Source: an uncultured Streptococcus sp.
GTDB lineage: Bacteria > Bacillota > Bacilli > Lactobacillales > Streptococcaceae
DNA: 6,689 nucleotides
Direction: 5' to 3'
NCBI GenBank assembly: GCA_905373305.1
Contig: CAJPSM010000072.1
Span: 1 to 6,689, forward strand
The notes beneath the pieces were generated by a model that saw only the letters and a list, made by a program, of their open reading frames with translations, was not told the DNA's origin and ran no database searches. Each line of letters starts with the position of its first letter. The first letter of the stretch is position 1. A program made the position numbers and the translations under genes. This document shows, piece by piece, positions 1 through 5,223 of this stretch.

Positions 1-28
1 CGTATTCTTTCAAATCTAACATATATCT

Positions 29-57
29 AGTATAACATAGAAGCTTCTAACTGTCTT
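29..57 (-). promoter_or_regulatory. Probable promoter for an off-window leftward gene
   Basis: Read on the minus strand there is a TG-extended -10 element, TGTTATACT (29-37, hexamer at 29-34), and 17 bases upstream a -35-like AAGACA (52-57, four of six consensus bases). It lies just beyond the pta terminator and points out of the left edge, so it would start a new transcript for the next leftward gene, which is not visible. Transcription would begin near position 22. The call rests on sequence match alone. Confidence 0.42.
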
Positions 58-69
58 TGTCTTAGCGCT

Positions 70-99
70 AAAAATCCTCTTCCCAAGGGAAAGAGGATT
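70..99 (-). terminator. Rho-independent terminator after pta
   Basis: On the minus strand, five bases after the pta stop codon, a strong stem forms between 87-99 and 73-84. It is about 12 base pairs, with one bulged base and a very short loop, and is GC-rich towards the loop. It is followed by a run of five T (forward A at 70-74). This is a classical intrinsic terminator and marks the end of the leftward relQ-nadK-rlu-pta transcript. The forward direction lacks a T tract, so it should work one way only. Confidence 0.85.
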
Positions 100-104
100 A
101 TATA

Positions 105-1079
105 TTATTGATGAACCGCTTGAGCTGCAGTAATTAGTGTAAGATTGTATACGTCATCTGAGCTACATCCACGTGAAAGGTCATTAACTGGCTTATTCAA
201 ACCTTGTAAAACAGGACCTACAGCCGAGAAACCACCGAGACGTTCTGCAATCTTGTAACCGATATTTCCAGCTTCTATACTTGGGAAGATGAATACAGTT
301 GCTTGTCCAGCTACTTTACTTCCTGGAGCTTTCAAAGCTGCCGTTTCAGGGTGGAAAGCAGCGTCAAATTGCAATTCCCCATCGATTTCAAGATCTGGAC
401 GTAGTTCGTGCGCACGTTGTGTAGCTGCTACTACCTTATCAACGTTCTCACCAAAACCAGAACCTTTACTTGAATAGCTCAACATAGCAATTTTGGGTTC
501 GATACCAAACATTTTCGCAGTGATTGCTGAGTTAATAGCAATTTCAGCTAAGTCATCTGCATCAGGATTAATGTTGATCGCACAGTCTCCGAAAAGATAA
601 CGTTCTGAACCACGAGTCATCAAGAAGGCACCTGAAGTACGAGTAACATTAGGACGAGTTTTAATGATTTGAAGGGCTGGACGAACTGTTGCAGCAGTTG
701 AGTGAAGTGCACCTGAAACCATACCGTCAACCAAGCCCATATATACTAGCATTACACCAAAGTAGTTAACGTCTTCACGCAAGAGTCTACCAGCTTCTTC
801 TTCTGATATCTTACCGTTACGACGTTCAACGAGCGCAGCAACCATTTCGTCAAACTTAGCGTAGTGATCAGGGTCGATAACTTCGTAACCTTCAGTAATC
901 CCTTCGATTTCAAGGTAGATTTTGATTTTTTCAGGTTTACCAAGCAATACTGGGATGACATCTGTTTCTTTAACCAAACGTTTTGTCGCTTGAAGGATAC
1001 GAGGTTCTTTCCCTTCAGGGAGAACGATGCGTACATTTTTACCAACCAGGTTGGCTTTGAGACTTTCAAAAACTTCCAT
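105..1079 (-). CDS. pta: Phosphate acetyltransferase (phosphotransacetylase)
   Basis: This 324-residue cytoplasmic enzyme interconverts acetyl-CoA plus phosphate with acetyl phosphate plus CoA. With acetate kinase it makes ATP and acetate, and in streptococci it also sets the acetyl-phosphate pool. The length matches the short, single-domain Pta class without the N-terminal DRTGG extension. Family motifs are visible: DGMVSGALHSTAATVRPAL near 118-136, FPSIEAGNIGYK near 265-276, and GPVLQGLNKPVNDLSRG at 288-304 close to the C-terminus. The start is supported by AAAGGAGA (1086-1093) about seven bases upstream of the ATG. It is the last gene of the leftward operon, 43 bases after the pseudouridine synthase gene, with a possible promoter of its own in that gap and a strong terminator behind it. 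No damage is visible. The phosphate butyryltransferase relative is less likely given the motif match. Confidence 0.96.
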   Translation of the reverse strand: MEVFESLKANLVGKNVRIVLPEGKEPRILQATKRLVKETDVIPVLLGKPEKIKIYLEIEGITEGYEVIDPDHYAKFDEMVAALVERRNGKISEEEAGRLLREDVNYFGVMLVYMGLVDGMVSGALHSTAATVRPALQIIKTRPNVTRTSGAFLMTRGSERYLFGDCAININPDADDLAEIAINSAITAKMFGIEPKIAMLSYSSKGSGFGENVDKVVAATQRAHELRPDLEIDGELQFDAAFHPETAALKAPGSKVAGQATVFIFPSIEAGNIGYKIAERLGGFSAVGPVLQGLNKPVNDLSRGCSSDDVYNLTLITAAQAVHQ

Positions 1080-1103
1080 GAGTTTTCTCCTTTAAGATAA
1101 TTA

Positions 1104-1132
1104 ATTATACTCAAAATAGATTTTAAAGAGTA
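1104..1132 (-). promoter_or_regulatory. Possible internal promoter upstream of pta
   Basis: The minus strand carries a perfect TATAAT (1104-1109) 24 bases upstream of the pta ATG. The hexamer at the 17-base -35 position (1127-1132, TACTCT) is a poor match, and the upstream TG is one base too far away for a proper extended -10. pta may therefore be transcribed separately as well as by read-through from relQ. The element sits inside an inverted repeat (1107-1112 with 1128-1133) that also covers the end of the preceding gene. Confidence 0.4.
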
Positions 1133-2019
1133 TTAGTTGATAACTGAATAATAAGATTGTTAAAATCATCTGGCAAAGGGCTTTCCAGCTCCAGCTGACG
1201 CCCTAAGAAGGGATGATAAAAGGATAAGGAATGGCAATGCAGGGCCTGGCGTTGAATACCATCTTCTAGGCTGCCACCATAGAGGTCATCTCCCAACAAG
1301 GGGAAGCCAATATGAGAAAAATGGACTCGGATCTGATGAGTTCGTCCAGTATGCAGGCGAATATCGACCAAGTGAATGTCTCCATAAGACGCTACAACCT
1401 TGTAAGATGTATGGGCGTATTTTCCACCTTTGGCTACCCGTCTCGTGATAATGGAGTCTTCATCACGTGCAATCGGGGCGATAATCTCCCCTTCTGGCTC
1501 CAAAATTCCATTGCCCTTAACCAAAGCGAAATAACGTTTTTCGATAGACTTTCGTTGCAGTTGCTTGTCTAATCGTGCATGAGCATAACCGTGCTTAGCA
1601 AAGAGCATCAAACCAGATGTATCTCTATCAAGTCTGGTCACGATATGAACCTGCTGGTTTTCGTATTCCCTCTTGACATAGTAGCCTTTGATAAAATTCG
1701 CAATGGTATTGGAATGATTGACACTGGGAATGGATGCTATTCCATAAGGTTTATTCAAAACCAGAAAATGGTCATCCTCATACAAGATATCTAGAGGACG
1801 ATCAATGGCTTCAAGAGTTTCAAAGCCTTCCTCTGCTGGAATATCAATGGTAACCCTGTCTCCAATATCTAAGAGATAAGTCGCATTTTGAGGTTGATCA
1901 TTGACCAGGATAGCCCCACCTCGAAACTTTATCTTAGCCAAAAGTCCTTTAGAAACCTCGTGTTTCTTAAGAAAGGTTTTGACTTTGACATGTTCATCTG
2001 CGATAAATTCAAACCTCAT
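1123..2019 (-). CDS. RluA/RluD-family 23S rRNA pseudouridine synthase (YjbO-like)
   Basis: This 298-residue protein of the RluA/RluC/RluD family isomerises specific uridines to pseudouridine, most probably in 23S rRNA; the exact target base cannot be read from sequence. Residues about 10-60 look like an S4-type RNA-binding region. The catalytic motif TRLDRDTSGLMLFAK starts at 128, with Asp131 as the nucleophile, and the second signature GRTHQIRVH lies at 225-233. Its ATG overlaps the nadK stop codon as ATGA (2016-2019), and GAGGTGG lies just upstream, so translation is probably coupled to nadK. The position after an alarmone synthetase and NAD kinase matches yjbO in Bacillus. I give no symbol because streptococci have several paralogues and the number cannot be assigned here. 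The gene is intact. Confidence 0.92.
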   Translation of the reverse strand: MRFEFIADEHVKVKTFLKKHEVSKGLLAKIKFRGGAILVNDQPQNATYLLDIGDRVTIDIPAEEGFETLEAIDRPLDILYEDDHFLVLNKPYGIASIPSVNHSNTIANFIKGYYVKREYENQQVHIVTRLDRDTSGLMLFAKHGYAHARLDKQLQRKSIEKRYFALVKGNGILEPEGEIIAPIARDEDSIITRRVAKGGKYAHTSYKVVASYGDIHLVDIRLHTGRTHQIRVHFSHIGFPLLGDDLYGGSLEDGIQRQALHCHSLSFYHPFLGRQLELESPLPDDFNNLIIQLSTNTL

Positions 2020-2834
2020 TCGTCCACCTCGCCGATGAAGGCATCTTTGACGCGATTCCAGAAACTAGTGTGACTTGGCGTCGCTACGAAATGAATCTTA
2101 TGATGATCAATTTGGTACTCAATCCGTTCGATGTTACGGAAAGAATAGACGCTGTTATCGACTGATATCGTGTGATAGTCATTACGAGTCGGTAAGAGTT
2201 CAATCTTATCTTTTTTGGGAATAATGATTGATGATCCCAGAGTGCGATAAACTCGGTTATTGAGACTCGCTATTTCTGTCAACTGCAAGGCCTCAATGGT
2301 AGGATGCAACACAGCTCCCCCCAAGGACTTGTTATAGGCAGTGCTTCCAGTAGGCGTTGAAACAGTCACACCATCTCCACGAAAGCGTTCAAATGGAACG
2401 TGATTAATAATGATATCCGCAACCATGGTGCGATCCGATCGACGAATGCTGGCTTCGTTTAATGCACGGAAGGTCTTAACTTCTCCGTTTTCAAGTGTCA
2501 CCTTGACATTCAAAACAGGATAGGAAACCTTGGCACCAGTATCCAGTTGGAGATTGGTAACCAACTGATCCAACTCAAAATCGCGATAATCTGTGTAAAA
2601 TCCCAAGTGTCCAGTATGTACGCCAATAAATCGAACTTTATCTAACTGATTCTCATACTTATGAAATGCAGACAAAAGCATCCCATCTCCGCCAATCGAA
2701 ATGACGATGTCGGGATTTGTATCATTAATTATAAAATGATGTTTTTTGAGTTTTTCCCTCAGTTTATGTAAAACTTTCTGACTCTGCGGCTTTCTATTAG
2801 CTATGAGGTCAACTCGCTTACCTGTATTCTTCAT
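2016..2834 (-). CDS. nadK: NAD kinase (ATP/polyphosphate-dependent NAD+ kinase)
   Basis: The enzyme phosphorylates NAD+ to NADP+, the only de novo source of NADP(H), in the cytoplasm. With the ATG at 2834 it is 272 residues, the usual length as I recall it for streptococcal NadK (also called PpnK). Visible motifs are GGDG at 48-51, which binds the nucleotide, the Asn-Glu pair of ALNEAS at 126-127, and the glycine-rich GDGVTVSTPTGSTAY at 153-167. The start overlaps the end of relQ by 17 bases. An in-frame GTG at 2846 would add four residues (MTIQ) and has AGGA only four bases ahead, so it is a real alternative. Neither start has an ideal ribosome-binding site, which suggests coupling to relQ translation. 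The stop overlaps the next start as ATGA. The gene is intact and function is near certain; the start is the uncertain point. Confidence 0.95.
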   Translation of the reverse strand: MKNTGKRVDLIANRKPQSQKVLHKLREKLKKHHFIINDTNPDIVISIGGDGMLLSAFHKYENQLDKVRFIGVHTGHLGFYTDYRDFELDQLVTNLQLDTGAKVSYPVLNVKVTLENGEVKTFRALNEASIRRSDRTMVADIIINHVPFERFRGDGVTVSTPTGSTAYNKSLGGAVLHPTIEALQLTEIASLNNRVYRTLGSSIIIPKKDKIELLPTRNDYHTISVDNSVYSFRNIERIEYQIDHHKIHFVATPSHTSFWNRVKDAFIGEVDE

Positions 2835-3489
2835 CTGTATCGTCACTATTTCCTACACCGTCGTTTAGTTTTCTACTCAAAGGATCAAAGAGAGCCTGCG
2901 CTTCCTGAATGTCATCTCGAATCTTCCCCATTTCTTCATCTAGTTGATGAGCAATTTTGGCCGTGATTTCTAGTCTTTTTTTGATTTCTTCTGGGAAATC
3001 CCCCTGATACTTATAATTGAGCGAATGCTCAATCGTAGCCCAGAAATTCATTGCTAAAGTCCGTATTTGAATTTCCGCCAAAATCGTCTTAACACCACTG
3101 ATGGTGTCAACTGTATACTCTACCACCACATGATAGGAGCGATAGCCCGAAGCCTTCCGATGCGTGATGTAGTCACGTTCCTGTACTACTCTCATATCAT
3201 GGCGTTTGCGTAAAATCGCAACAACTTCCTGAACATCATCGACGAACTGCACCATGACCCGCAAACCCGCGATATCCTGTAAGTCATGTTCCAAAGTATC
3301 GTAGCCAATCCCTCTGCGATTCATTTTTTCCTTAATACTTTCAATCGGTTTCACCCGTCCAGTAACAAACTCAATCGGAGAGTGCTTGTTTTGTTTACGA
3401 AACTGTTTGCGAATCCCACGAAGTTTAATCTTCAATTCACCAACAGCTTGAATGTAAGGATCTAAAAATTCTTCCCATTCTAAGGTCAT
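2818..3489 (-). CDS. relQ: Small alarmone synthetase RelQ (GTP pyrophosphokinase, YjbM-like)
   Basis: This 223-residue cytoplasmic protein transfers pyrophosphate from ATP to GTP or GDP to make the stringent-response alarmones pppGpp and ppGpp. It carries only the synthetase domain: GRVKPIESIKEK (44-55), DIAGLRVM (72-79), KASGYRSYH (112-120), EIQIRT (139-144) and FWATIEH (149-155). No HD hydrolase, TGS or ACT domain is present, so alarmone breakdown must be done elsewhere, usually by Rel/RSH. The acidic, charged C-terminus is typical of RelQ rather than RelP, and the neighbours match yjbM of Bacillus. The frame is open upstream to 3567, but the ATG at 3489 is chosen because AAAGGGAG lies a few bases before it and because 223 residues fits the family. 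It is the first gene of the leftward operon and overlaps nadK. Confidence 0.94.
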   Translation of the reverse strand: MTLEWEEFLDPYIQAVGELKIKLRGIRKQFRKQNKHSPIEFVTGRVKPIESIKEKMNRRGIGYDTLEHDLQDIAGLRVMVQFVDDVQEVVAILRKRHDMRVVQERDYITHRKASGYRSYHVVVEYTVDTISGVKTILAEIQIRTLAMNFWATIEHSLNYKYQGDFPEEIKKRLEITAKIAHQLDEEMGKIRDDIQEAQALFDPLSRKLNDGVGNSDDTDEEYR

Positions 3490-3494
3490 ATTTT

Positions 3495-3502
3495 CTCCCT
3501 TT
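3495..3502 (-). promoter_or_regulatory. Ribosome-binding site fixing the relQ start
   Basis: On the minus strand AAAGGGAG precedes the ATG at 3489 by five bases. The upstream in-frame ATGs (codons starting at 3567 and 3552) have no comparable site, and the first of them coincides with the likely transcription start, so the shorter 223-residue product is preferred. Confidence 0.7.
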
Positions 3503-3520
3503 TGGTATGTGATTGTGTTG

Positions 3521-3549
3521 TTGAAAATTTTTGATTTTTTCACTACAAT
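3521..3549 (+). promoter_or_regulatory. Candidate forward promoter P1 for the CYTH-prs-iscS run
   Basis: The forward strand has TTGAAA (3521-3526), a 17-base spacer and TACAAT (3544-3549): five of six matches in both boxes at ideal spacing. Transcription would start near 3556, about 60 bases before the CYTH start codon. A second, overlapping candidate lies exactly ten bases downstream. Confidence 0.55.
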
Positions 3550-3559
3550 CATATACAAT
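3531..3559 (+). promoter_or_regulatory. Candidate forward promoter P2, ten bases downstream of P1
   Basis: The forward strand has TTGATT (3531-3536), a 17-base spacer and a second TACAAT (3554-3559). Its start point, near 3566, coincides with the predicted start of the opposite-strand relQ promoter, so the two directions would compete for the same DNA. Either P1 or P2, or both, could be used; sequence alone cannot decide. Confidence 0.45.
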
Positions 3560-3570
3560 ATATACATTGT
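3555..3570. repeat. Imperfect 16-bp palindrome between the divergent promoters
   Basis: ACAATATATACATTGT is symmetric except for one mismatched pair (third pair from the centre on each side). Its arms are ACAAT and ATTGT. A further ACAAT half-site sits exactly ten bases upstream (3545-3549). It covers the -10 of forward promoter P2 and the predicted start points of both directions, so it could be an operator. Part of the symmetry may simply come from the two TACAAT -10 boxes and AT-rich composition. Confidence 0.4.
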
Positions 3571-3572
3571 CC

Positions 3573-3601
3573 ATTATACCATAAATCGCTTTCAAAGATA
3601 A
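3573..3601 (-). promoter_or_regulatory. Promoter of the relQ-nadK-rlu-pta operon
   Basis: The minus strand reads TATGGTATAATGG: a perfect -10 TATAAT (3573-3578) with the TG extension one base before it (3580-3581). The -35 position at 17-base spacing (3596-3601) reads TTATCT, a weak match, as expected of an extended -10 promoter. The start would be near 3566, giving a leader of about 75 bases before relQ. It is the only good leftward promoter in the divergent region. Confidence 0.72.
3581..3594 (-). promoter_or_regulatory. Candidate CcpA-binding (cre-like) site in the relQ promoter
   Basis: The minus strand reads TGAAAGCGATTTAT. Against the catabolite-responsive consensus TGWAANCGNTNWCA it matches 12 of 14 positions, including the strongly conserved TGNAANCG half, and fails at the final CA. 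It sits between the -10 and -35 of the leftward promoter, where a bound regulator would block RNA polymerase. A single degenerate match can arise by chance, so this is tentative. Confidence 0.3.
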
Positions 3602-3617
3602 AAAAAAGGTTAGAAAA

Positions 3618-4187
3618 ATGAAACATTTAGAAATTGAACTGAAAACACTACTGAAAAAAGAGGAATATGATCATCTAAAAGAACAGTTTTCCCATATCCA
3701 ACCCGTCCTACAGAAAAACTACTACATTGATACACCTGATTTCCAATTGCGTGAAAAAAAGCTTGCCATGCGCATTCGCACCTTTTCAGATTGGGCGGAG
3801 TTGACCTTGAAAGTTCCTCAAACTATTGGCAATATGGAATACAATCAAAAAATGACTCTTCCAGAAGCTGAACAATATTTAGAAAAACAGATCCTACCTC
3901 AAGGGATGGTTATGGAGAAACTTGCTGAGATTGGCATTGAAAGTCATGACTGGTTTGTTCTGGGTTGTCTTGCAACTATTCGTTACGAAATGGAAACGTC
4001 GATTGGTCTAATGGCACTAGATGAAAGTCACTACTTTGATCATACAGACTACGAACTGGAGCTAGAAGTCACTGATCACGAGAAAGGAAAACGAGATTTT
4101 CAGCAATTTCTTTCAGAAAATGGTATCACTTACCAAAAAGCTCCTTCAAAATTAATTCGTTTTATTAAAAGCATGAAAAAATGCTGA
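3618..4187 (+). CDS. CYTH-domain protein (YjbK-like, possible triphosphatase)
   Basis: This 189-residue cytoplasmic protein belongs to the CYTH (CyaB/thiamine triphosphatase) superfamily, whose members fold into a tunnel that binds triphosphate compounds and metal ions. The hallmark ExExK is EIELK at 5-9. Other expected charged strands follow: YYIDTP from 35, MRIR at 51-54, ELTLK at 61-65, a TIRYE strand in the second half, then YELELEVTD, and SKLIRF near the C-terminus. Such genes are often labelled adenylate cyclase, but this branch more likely hydrolyses an inorganic or nucleoside triphosphate; the substrate cannot be read from sequence. The start has AAAGG (3605-3609) eight bases upstream. 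It is transcribed divergently from the alarmone synthetase relQ, the same partner as in Bacillus (yjbK near yjbM), and precedes prs. Confidence 0.88.
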   Translation: MKHLEIELKTLLKKEEYDHLKEQFSHIQPVLQKNYYIDTPDFQLREKKLAMRIRTFSDWAELTLKVPQTIGNMEYNQKMTLPEAEQYLEKQILPQGMVMEKLAEIGIESHDWFVLGCLATIRYEMETSIGLMALDESHYFDHTDYELELEVTDHEKGKRDFQQFLSENGITYQKAPSKLIRFIKSMKKC

Positions 4188-4212
4188 AATAATCTCCATT
4201 TTTTGGTAGAAT
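4184..4212 (+). promoter_or_regulatory. Extended -10 promoter of prs
   Basis: In the gap after the CYTH gene the forward strand has TGG then TAGAAT (TG at 4204-4205, hexamer 4207-4212), a TG-extended -10 with five of six consensus bases. CTGAAA (4184-4189) lies 17 bases upstream and matches four of six -35 bases. It overlaps the CYTH stop codon. Transcription would start near 4219, about 35 bases before the prs ATG, so prs and the genes after it need not depend on the CYTH promoter. Confidence 0.6.
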
Positions 4213-4221
4213 AATGGAGAT
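4192..4221. repeat. Perfect 9-bp inverted repeat bracketing the prs -10 element
   Basis: ATCTCCATT (4192-4200) is repeated in reverse complement as AATGGAGAT (4213-4221) with 12 bases between. The -10 box of the prs promoter lies in the spacer and the right arm covers the expected start point. No T tract follows in either direction, so it is a poor terminator. It could be a regulator's operator or a weak hairpin in read-through RNA. Confidence 0.6.
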
Positions 4222-4254
4222 AAAATATTTAGAGTTTACAGAGGACGGTCTATA

Positions 4255-5214
4255 ATGTCAGATAGAAACAACATGAAACTTTTTGCACTTAATTCCAATC
4301 ATGAAATTGCACAAAAAATCGCGGAAACAGTTGGGGTACCTCTCGGAAAATTATCTTCTCGCCAATTTTCTGATGGTGAAATCCAGGTCAACATTGAAGA
4401 AAGTGTCCGTGGTTACGATGTCTACATCATCCAATCAACCAGCTACCCTGTTAGCAACCACTTGATGGAGTTGTTAATCATGGTTGATGCTTGTGTACGT
4501 GCAAGTGCTCATAGTATAAACGTTGTCCTTCCTTACTTTGGTTATGCTCGTCAGGATCGTATCGCTTCTTCTCGCGAACCCCTCACTGCAAAACTGGTTG
4601 CAAATATGCTTGTCAAGGCCGGTGTAAGTCGTGTTCTAACGCTTGACCTCCACGCTGTTCAGGTTCAAGGTTTCTTTGACATTCCAGTAGATAACCTCTA
4701 TACAATTCCTCTCTTTGCTAAACACTACAGCGATAAAGGGTTGCTGGGATCAGATGTCGTTGTTGTTAGTCCAAAAAACTCTGGTGTCAAACGTGCCCGT
4801 AGCTTAGCTGAATATTTAGATGCCCCAATCGCGATCATTGACTATGCTCAAGACGATTCAGAGCGTAGCCAAGGCTATATCATCGGTGATGTTGAAGGCA
4901 AGAAGGCCATCTTGATTGATGATATCCTAAATACTGGACGTACTTTTTCAGAAGCAGCAAAAATCGTCGAACGCGGAGGTGCTACTGAGATCTATGCCGT
5001 ATCTAGTCACGGACTATTTGTAGAAGGAGCTGCTGAACTTCTAGACGCGACTAACATTAAAGAAATCCTTGTGACAGACTCTGTAGCAACCAAAGAAAGA
5101 ACTCCAGAAAATGTATGTTATATCACCGCTAGCGAATTGATTGGTGATGCCATCGTCCGTATCCACGAAAGAAAACCAGTTAGCCCACTCTTTGCATATA
5201 ATAAAAAGGAATAA
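4255..5214 (+). CDS. prs: Ribose-phosphate pyrophosphokinase (PRPP synthetase)
   Basis: The enzyme transfers pyrophosphate from ATP to ribose 5-phosphate to make PRPP, the precursor for purines, pyrimidines, NAD, His and Trp. The 319 residues match class I Prs. Visible motifs are YFGYARQDR (94-102) and the SREP segment at 106-109, the metal/ATP site DLHAVQVQGFF from 131, and the PRPP loop IDDILNTGRTF (221-231). The start has GAGG (4241-4244) ten bases before the ATG; a second ATG at codon 7 lacks a ribosome-binding site. One oddity: after IID (194-196) the usual Lys/Arg-rich catalytic loop is replaced by YAQDDSER. As I recall, streptococci carry two prs genes and this one corresponds to pneumococcal prs2. 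It has its own promoter and lies nine bases before the cysteine desulfurase gene, so they are probably co-transcribed. Confidence 0.95.
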   Translation: MSDRNNMKLFALNSNHEIAQKIAETVGVPLGKLSSRQFSDGEIQVNIEESVRGYDVYIIQSTSYPVSNHLMELLIMVDACVRASAHSINVVLPYFGYARQDRIASSREPLTAKLVANMLVKAGVSRVLTLDLHAVQVQGFFDIPVDNLYTIPLFAKHYSDKGLLGSDVVVVSPKNSGVKRARSLAEYLDAPIAIIDYAQDDSERSQGYIIGDVEGKKAILIDDILNTGRTFSEAAKIVERGGATEIYAVSSHGLFVEGAAELLDATNIKEILVTDSVATKERTPENVCYITASELIGDAIVRIHERKPVSPLFAYNKKE

Positions 5215-5220
5215 GGTGAT
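5213..5220 (+). promoter_or_regulatory. Ribosome-binding site fixing a TTG start
   Basis: AAGGTGAT pairs well with the 3' end of 16S rRNA (GGTGAT core) and ends three bases before the TTG at 5224. It overlaps the prs stop codon. The next in-frame ATG (codon 12) would remove the conserved YLDNAATTP segment, so TTG is the start. Confidence 0.75.
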
Positions 5221-5223
5221 TCT

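Noticed and set aside
864..1100. Forward-strand open frames antisense to pta and the pseudouridine synthase (also 289-477, 1312-1572, 1579-1794, 1888-2073)
   Set aside because: All are short, lie opposite strong coding sequence, and encode low-complexity or unfamiliar peptides with no convincing ribosome-binding site.
752..1114. A 120-codon open frame on the minus strand overlapping the start of pta
   Set aside because: It lies in another frame of the well-supported pta gene, its product has no recognisable domain, and pta itself is intact, so it is not a separate gene or a frameshift.
3512..3535. A possible CodY box near the relQ leader
   Set aside because: Against AATTTTCWGAAAATT only the first half fits; about five mismatches in the second half make it no better than expected in AT-rich DNA.
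3490..3567. A 26-residue N-terminal extension of RelQ
   Set aside because: The extension is AT-rich, its first ATG coincides with the predicted transcription start, and the ATG at 3489 has a good ribosome-binding site and gives the normal family length.
3977..3990. A sequence close to the competence ComX box (TATTCGTTACG)
   Set aside because: It differs from the box, lies inside the CYTH coding sequence, and has no gene start placed to use it.
4251..4256. A perfect TATAAT overlapping the prs start codon
   Set aside because: No -35 or TG extension lies at a suitable distance, and a transcript starting there would lack the prs start codon.
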